From: Planctomycetaceae bacterium
GTDB taxonomy: Bacteria > Planctomycetota > MHYJ01 > SBBU01
NCBI GenBank assembly: GCA_005239585.1
Contig: SBBU01000281.1
Span: 1-10,062 of the forward strand
Reading direction: 5' to 3'
DNA: 10,062 bases
Below, one piece after another: positions 6,054-10,062 of the stretch; the stretch's first letter is position 1, and each line of letters begins with the position of its first letter. Under the pieces are notes generated by a model. It ran no database searches. It saw only the letters and a list, made by a program, of their open reading frames with translations, and was not told the DNA's origin. Position numbers and translations under genes: made by a program.

Positions 6054-8690
6054 GTGAAAATAGACGAAATAAGAGAGGTCTTTCTAGATTTCTTCAAGAA
6101 GAAGGGACACACCGTAGTTCGTTCTGACTCGCTTGTCCCACAGAATGACCCGAGCTTGCTTTTTACATCGGCTGGAATGAATCAATTTAAAGAGTTATTT
6201 CTGGGCAAGGGTGCGAAACCGTACACGAGGGCTACTAGTTGTCAAAAGTGCCTTAGAACAGGTGATCTCGATATAGTAGGTACCACGGCTAAGCATCATA
6301 CTTTCTTCGAGATGCTGGGAAACTTTTCCTTTGGCGACTATTTCAAAGAAGAGGCAATCGCGTGGGGATGGGAGTTTTTGACAAAAAGACTAGGACTCTC
6401 TGAATCCAGGCTTTATGCATCTATCCATGATAGTGATGATGAGGCATATATGATTTGGAAAAACAAGATAAGGCTTTCTGAGAAAAAGATTTTCAAGTTT
6501 GGAGATGATTCAAACTTCTGGCCTGCAAATGCCAGGACACAGGGACCCAACGGCCCATGCGGTCCTTGCAGTGAGATTTATTACGACTTTGGTTCAGAGC
6601 ACGGGTGTGGTAAAGCAAGCTGTATGGTGGGTTGTGACTGTGACCGTTACGTTGAGGTTTGGAACTTGGTCTTCACCCAATATAACAGACAGGAGGGGGG
6701 AATACTTGTACCACTGTCACAGAAGAACATAGACACCGGGATGGGACTTGAGAGAGTTGGAGCAGTTATGCAAAACTGTGCCTCGAATTTTGATACAGAT
6801 GTGTTCAAGCCAATCGTGAACGCTGTCGCAGAGATACTTGGGAAACAAACATTAGAAGAGATGATACGGATAAGAAGGATATCCGACCATGTTAGAGCTA
6901 TTACTTTTCTGGTTTCGGATGGTGTGATTCCATCTAATGAGGAGCGGGGGTATGTTGCTAGAAGAGTCCTGCGTATGGCCGTTAAAGATGGTTACGTATT
7001 GGGTTCAAGAGGCCCATTTATGCACCAGCTTATTCCAGTTGTGATTGGTGTTATGTCCAAGGCGTATCCTCAGGTCAGAGAAAATCAAGATCATATTACT
7101 AGGATCATAAAAGCTGAAGAGGAGAAATTCAGATCCACGATAGAGATTGGGATCATGAAGATCAAGAGTCTTACAGATCAAATGATATCGCAGAATCAGT
7201 CGACACTTGCAGGAGAAGAGGCCTTTGCCCTTTATGATACCCATGGTTTTCCGGTCGAGTTGACAGAATCTATGCTTGCAGATCAAGGCCTACAGGTAGA
7301 TCAGATAAGGTTTAAAGAGCTGCTCGAACAATCACGGGAGCGCTCTAGAAAACAGGCAAAATTTGGAGAGATATTTGAAAAGGGCCCGCTAATCGAGCTA
7401 AAACAAAAAATAAAACCTACAGAGTTTCTTGGCTATACTGACACAGCGTCAGATTCAACACTATTGGCAGTTATAAGAGAAGATGCTTCTGTTGATAAAC
7501 TAGAGGCTGGTGAAGTTGGAATCATATTGATTGACCGGACTCCTTTTTATGGAGAGCAGGGGGGTCAGATAGGGGACACCGGGACTTTTATTGCTAAAGA
7601 TGCTATAGCCCAAATTACAGATACAAAACGCGACGAGGGATATTTTTTGCATTACGCAAAGGTTTCAAAGGGTGTCATGAGAGTTGGTGATAAGATTCAT
7701 ACTGAAATAGAGAGAGAGAGGCGGATGAATATCATGAGAAATCACACAGGGACGCATCTTCTTCAAGCTGCACTCAGGACAGTTCTCGGGCCGCACGTGA
7801 AGCAGACTGGGAGTATCGTAGAACCTCACAGGCTGAGATTTGACTTTACTCATTTTGAGGCTATGACCGATGATCAGATTATGCAGGTGGAGAAATTAAT
7901 CAATGACATAGTAATGAATGAGATGAAAGTGGAAAAAATCGAGACAAGCTTCGATGAGGCCAAGAAAATGGGCGCACTTATGTTTTTCGGGGAAAAGTAT
8001 GGTGATAGAGTTAGGGTGATAAAAGTAGGTGATTTTAGCATAGAATTCTGTGGAGGGACACATCTCAATCAGACATCCACTATCGGATTTTTCAAAGTGA
8101 CACAGGAGACATCGATAGGCTCTGGGATGAGAAGAATCGAGGCTGTTACAGGGCCAAAAGCGGTTGAGTTGGCACTTGAGGAATCACAAATACTGGGTGC
8201 ATTGGCAGAAAAGCTAAAGGCATCCAAAGGTGATGTGACCAAAAAGGTTGATCAGCTTCTTTCAGGCATGAAGAGCCTTTCATCACAACTTGAGCGATTT
8301 AAAAAGGAGTTTTCACAGGACTCAATGCAGCAGATATTGAATTCGGCAACAGTAGTAAATGGAGAGAAGATTATCTCATTTGAGACAGAAAACAGGAGTT
8401 CGGATGAGGTCCGCTCATTGATTGATGCACTTATAAAGAAACAGAAGATTGCGTGTGCGATGATAAAAAGCACACAGGAGGGCAAGACATTTTTCATAGT
8501 TGGGGTAAGAGGAGACATTGTGGGTAAGGGATTAAAGGCCGGTGAGATCGCGAAGAAAATTGCCTCAGTTATAGGTACTTCTGGAGGGGGCAAGGATCAT
8601 ATCGCTCAGTTTGGCGGCAGCGAGTCAAGTGTGGCAGCTGCATTTCGCGAATTCTCAAATATCGCAACCGAGACGCTGAATAAAAAATAA
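6054..8690 (+). CDS. alaS: Alanine--tRNA ligase AlaRS
   Basis: AlaRS charges tRNA-Ala and edits mischarged Ser/Gly-tRNA-Ala. From the GTG at 6054 the protein has 878 residues, close to the E. coli enzyme (876). The class II core holds RATSCQKCLRTGDLD, HHTFFEMLGNFSFGDYFK (motif 2 area, about 81-98) and GMGLERV (motif 3, about 229-235). A Cys-rich insert with four Cys before DRYVEVWNLVF is common in many bacterial AlaRS. The editing site has His564, His568 (NHTGTHLL), Cys666 and His670 (CGGTH). The C-Ala/DHHA1 tail has GTSGGGKDHIAQFGG. An in-frame TTG at 6018 would add 12 residues, but the 6054 start places the editing Cys at 666, as in E. coli, and begins like other AlaRS (KIDEIREVFLDFF). Neither start has a good ribosome-binding site. 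The stop overlaps the next ATG (TAATG). Confidence 0.97.
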   Translation: MKIDEIREVFLDFFKKKGHTVVRSDSLVPQNDPSLLFTSAGMNQFKELFLGKGAKPYTRATSCQKCLRTGDLDIVGTTAKHHTFFEMLGNFSFGDYFKEEAIAWGWEFLTKRLGLSESRLYASIHDSDDEAYMIWKNKIRLSEKKIFKFGDDSNFWPANARTQGPNGPCGPCSEIYYDFGSEHGCGKASCMVGCDCDRYVEVWNLVFTQYNRQEGGILVPLSQKNIDTGMGLERVGAVMQNCASNFDTDVFKPIVNAVAEILGKQTLEEMIRIRRISDHVRAITFLVSDGVIPSNEERGYVARRVLRMAVKDGYVLGSRGPFMHQLIPVVIGVMSKAYPQVRENQDHITRIIKAEEEKFRSTIEIGIMKIKSLTDQMISQNQSTLAGEEAFALYDTHGFPVELTESMLADQGLQVDQIRFKELLEQSRERSRKQAKFGEIFEKGPLIELKQKIKPTEFLGYTDTASDSTLLAVIREDASVDKLEAGEVGIILIDRTPFYGEQGGQIGDTGTFIAKDAIAQITDTKRDEGYFLHYAKVSKGVMRVGDKIHTEIERERRMNIMRNHTGTHLLQAALRTVLGPHVKQTGSIVEPHRLRFDFTHFEAMTDDQIMQVEKLINDIVMNEMKVEKIETSFDEAKKMGALMFFGEKYGDRVRVIKVGDFSIEFCGGTHLNQTSTIGFFKVTQETSIGSGMRRIEAVTGPKAVELALEESQILGALAEKLKASKGDVTKKVDQLLSGMKSLSSQLERFKKEFSQDSMQQILNSATVVNGEKIISFETENRSSDEVRSLIDALIKKQKIACAMIKSTQEGKTFFIVGVRGDIVGKGLKAGEIAKKIASVIGTSGGGKDHIAQFGGSESSVAAAFREFSNIATETLNKK

Positions 8691-9181
8691 TGGCACAGTT
8701 AATAGTTGATGTCACCAATTATGATCTGAATCATACTGTCTTAGATAGACAAGCGATACGGGACTTTTTACCACATCGCTACGAGTTTGAGCAGATTGAT
8801 GCAATAAATTTTTACGATATCAATGAGGGTATAATAATTGGTACAAGAAAGATAACAAAAGAAGAATTCTGGATTAGGGGGCACATTCCTGGAAACCCGA
8901 TATTCCCTGGAGTATTGATTCTAGAAGCTTCGGGACAGATTGCATGCATGCTTTATAAACTTGTCATTCCTAGTGTAAGGAATAGCTTTATTGCATTTGC
9001 TGGGATAGAGGGAGTGAAGTTCCGGGGGCTGGCACGACCGGGCGACACGCTTGTAATAACTGCGCGGAAACAGCAATTATCCGAGCTTGGTTGCAAATGC
9101 AAAACTCAGGTTTTACTCGGTTCGAAAGTCATATCAGAAGCTGTGATACTCGGCATCCCCGTGAAAGATGCCCCGAACTAA
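8690..9181 (+). CDS. fabZ: FabZ-like beta-hydroxyacyl-ACP dehydratase (hotdog fold)
   Basis: The protein has 163 residues (E. coli FabZ has 151) and likely dehydrates 3-hydroxyacyl-ACP to trans-2-enoyl-ACP in fatty-acid elongation. It shows FLPHRYEFEQID (26-37), the active-site loop GHIPGNPIFPGVLILEA with catalytic His65 and Glu79 at the family spacing of 14 residues, the hotdog helix LEASGQIACML, and the later FRGLARPGD turn (111-119). The usual Phe after the catalytic His is Ile (GHIPG), and an N-terminal extension of about 20 residues precedes the first motif. The ATG overlaps the alaS stop by one base, with no strong ribosome-binding site, so translation is probably coupled to alaS. It is not next to lpxA, accA or other fab genes, so a FabZ-related dehydratase of another lipid pathway remains possible. 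The fold and chemistry are confident and the exact substrate is not. Confidence 0.85.
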   Translation: MAQLIVDVTNYDLNHTVLDRQAIRDFLPHRYEFEQIDAINFYDINEGIIIGTRKITKEEFWIRGHIPGNPIFPGVLILEASGQIACMLYKLVIPSVRNSFIAFAGIEGVKFRGLARPGDTLVITARKQQLSELGCKCKTQVLLGSKVISEAVILGIPVKDAPN

Positions 9182-9202
9182 AAAACTACCACGTGGTGTG
9201 GA
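9182..9202 (-). terminator. Weak possible terminator at the end of the DHH gene
   Basis: On the minus strand a CCAC...GTGG stem with a 5-base loop, or alternatively the perfect 10-base palindrome ACCACGTGGT (9188-9197), is followed by TAG and a short T-run. The stem lies inside the last codons of the gene and is only 4 bp, so termination here is doubtful. Confidence 0.2.
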
Positions 9203-10062
9203 GATTGGATAAGGGTTTCAGTTTTGTTGCAAGCTTGGAGATAAGCCATTGTTCTATACTATGGTCCGTGGTGTCGGCAAGCTCCGGTCTGATTTTGTCC
9301 ATTGTAAATTCTGCTCGAGCCATAGTTCTGTGGCCCCCTGCCTGACCGTAGTTTGAAAAAACACTGTTGGCCAGCACACCAACATCATTCCTGAGACCGT
9401 CTGAGCGCAATATCACATAAATGTTATCTACAGATCTGCATGCTATGATAACCCATGCAATGCCTTCTAGTCTCATGAAGAAATCAGCAATATATGGGCA
9501 GATTTCAATGTCTCGGATTTGCCCCAGGTATGAGAATATTACATTGTTAGCCATCTTCTTTGAAGCCAGTGCAAGGCCAAAGTAATCAAGAACATCGATC
9601 GGCATCTGTGATAACTCAATTGCCCTTAGGATGTTTTCGTCCATTAACTTTCGCAGTCGTCTAAAGGAGTTAATGTCTGAATCACTGGCGTTTCTGGAAA
9701 GATTGTTCGTGTCTACCTTGATTCCGTAGTAGAGGGCTGTTGCTATTTGCTTTGGTATTGTTTGTTCGACTGTAAATAGATATTCAGTTAGTATCGTGCA
9801 TGTCGCTCCGTATGCGGGTCTTATGTCTGAGAAGCGGTATTTCAAGGGTTTTGCAATTGGGTGATGATCTATTACTAGATCAATTTCTATCCCGTGATTT
9901 TGCTCAAAAAATGTCTGTTGGGCATCTACTGTCATTATCGTTGCGTCTTTAATTGCCTCTGGCTCATACTTTTCCATTGGTATTTTCAGAAGATTCTTCA
10001 TGGCTATATTTTCGGGCCTAGAGAAATCTCTCATATATACAATTTTTGCATCAGGACAAGAG
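9186..10062 (-). CDS. DHH-family phosphoesterase (NrnA-like), N-terminus outside window
   Basis: The frame stays open to the window edge, so the ATG at 10034 is probably internal: the nine codons before it also read as protein (SLPDAKIVY), and the first metal-binding motif expected of the family (an N-terminal Asp-x-Asp) is missing and would lie beyond 10062. About 291 residues are visible. Counting from the internal Met, motif II is Asp37 (TVDAQQ), the DHH signature is Asp56-His57-His58 (VIDHHP), motif IV is Asp108 (GIKVDTNN), and the DHHA1 nucleic-acid/substrate-binding part ends with GGHRTMARAEF (233-243). Relatives include NrnA oligoribonuclease/pAp phosphatase and exopolyphosphatase-like enzymes; this part alone does not separate them. 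It converges on the dehydratase gene with 4 bases between stops. An ACCACGTGGT palindrome lies at its very 3' end. Confidence 0.88.
   Translation of the reverse strand, partial: SCPDAKIVYMRDFSRPENIAMKNLLKIPMEKYEPEAIKDATIMTVDAQQTFFEQNHGIEIDLVIDHHPIAKPLKYRFSDIRPAYGATCTILTEYLFTVEQTIPKQIATALYYGIKVDTNNLSRNASDSDINSFRRLRKLMDENILRAIELSQMPIDVLDYFGLALASKKMANNVIFSYLGQIRDIEICPYIADFFMRLEGIAWVIIACRSVDNIYVILRSDGLRNDVGVLANSVFSNYGQAGGHRTMARAEFTMDKIRPELADTTDHSIEQWLISKLATKLKPLSNLHTTW

Noticed and set aside
8252..8593. Minus-strand 113-codon frame inside alaS
   Set aside because: It is antisense to conserved AlaRS sequence and has no supporting feature.

Overview
The window reads as ordinary chromosomal core-gene DNA of a Gram-negative-type bacterium with GC content in the low-to-mid 40s by eye. 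It holds eight protein genes, two of them cut by the window ends. The futalosine menaquinone genes, the long non-conserved region in the housekeeping sigma factor and the GHIPG form of the FabZ active-site motif would suit a planctomycete (possibly a moderate-GC anammox-type lineage) or a deltaproteobacterial-type lineage. This placement is an inference from family resemblance and is not secure. I see no phage, plasmid, insertion sequence, CRISPR array, rRNA or tRNA.

Layout. (1) Positions 1-1523, plus strand: the 3' half of mqnA and complete mqnC overlap by 4 bases and encode two futalosine-pathway enzymes of menaquinone synthesis. (2) Positions 1610-5740, minus strand: a tight operon read in the order dnaG (primase), rpoD (primary sigma factor), then a coiled-coil C4 zinc-ribbon protein. 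A near-consensus sigma-70 promoter lies about 45 bases upstream of dnaG. This resembles the macromolecular-synthesis operon of other bacteria, but rpsU is absent and the zinc-ribbon gene is appended. (3) Positions 5741-6053: a 313-base divergent intergenic region with a GC-rich core (about 59% over 5845-5946) packed with inverted repeats. (4) Positions 6054-9181, plus strand: alaS (alanyl-tRNA synthetase) and a FabZ-like dehydratase joined by a TAATG stop/start overlap. (5) Positions 9186 to the end, minus strand: a DHH-family phosphoesterase converging on the dehydratase gene with only 4 bases between stop codons; its N-terminus lies beyond the window.

DnaG, RpoD and AlaS serve replication, transcription and translation, MqnA/MqnC supply the respiratory quinone, and the dehydratase probably serves fatty-acid elongation. 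The least explained part is the structured intergenic region before alaS. It has mutually exclusive pairings and a terminator-like hairpin, so it could be a leader-type attenuator, but it also resembles a dispersed palindromic repeat of the kind scattered through many bacterial genomes. I found no convincing new biological system here.
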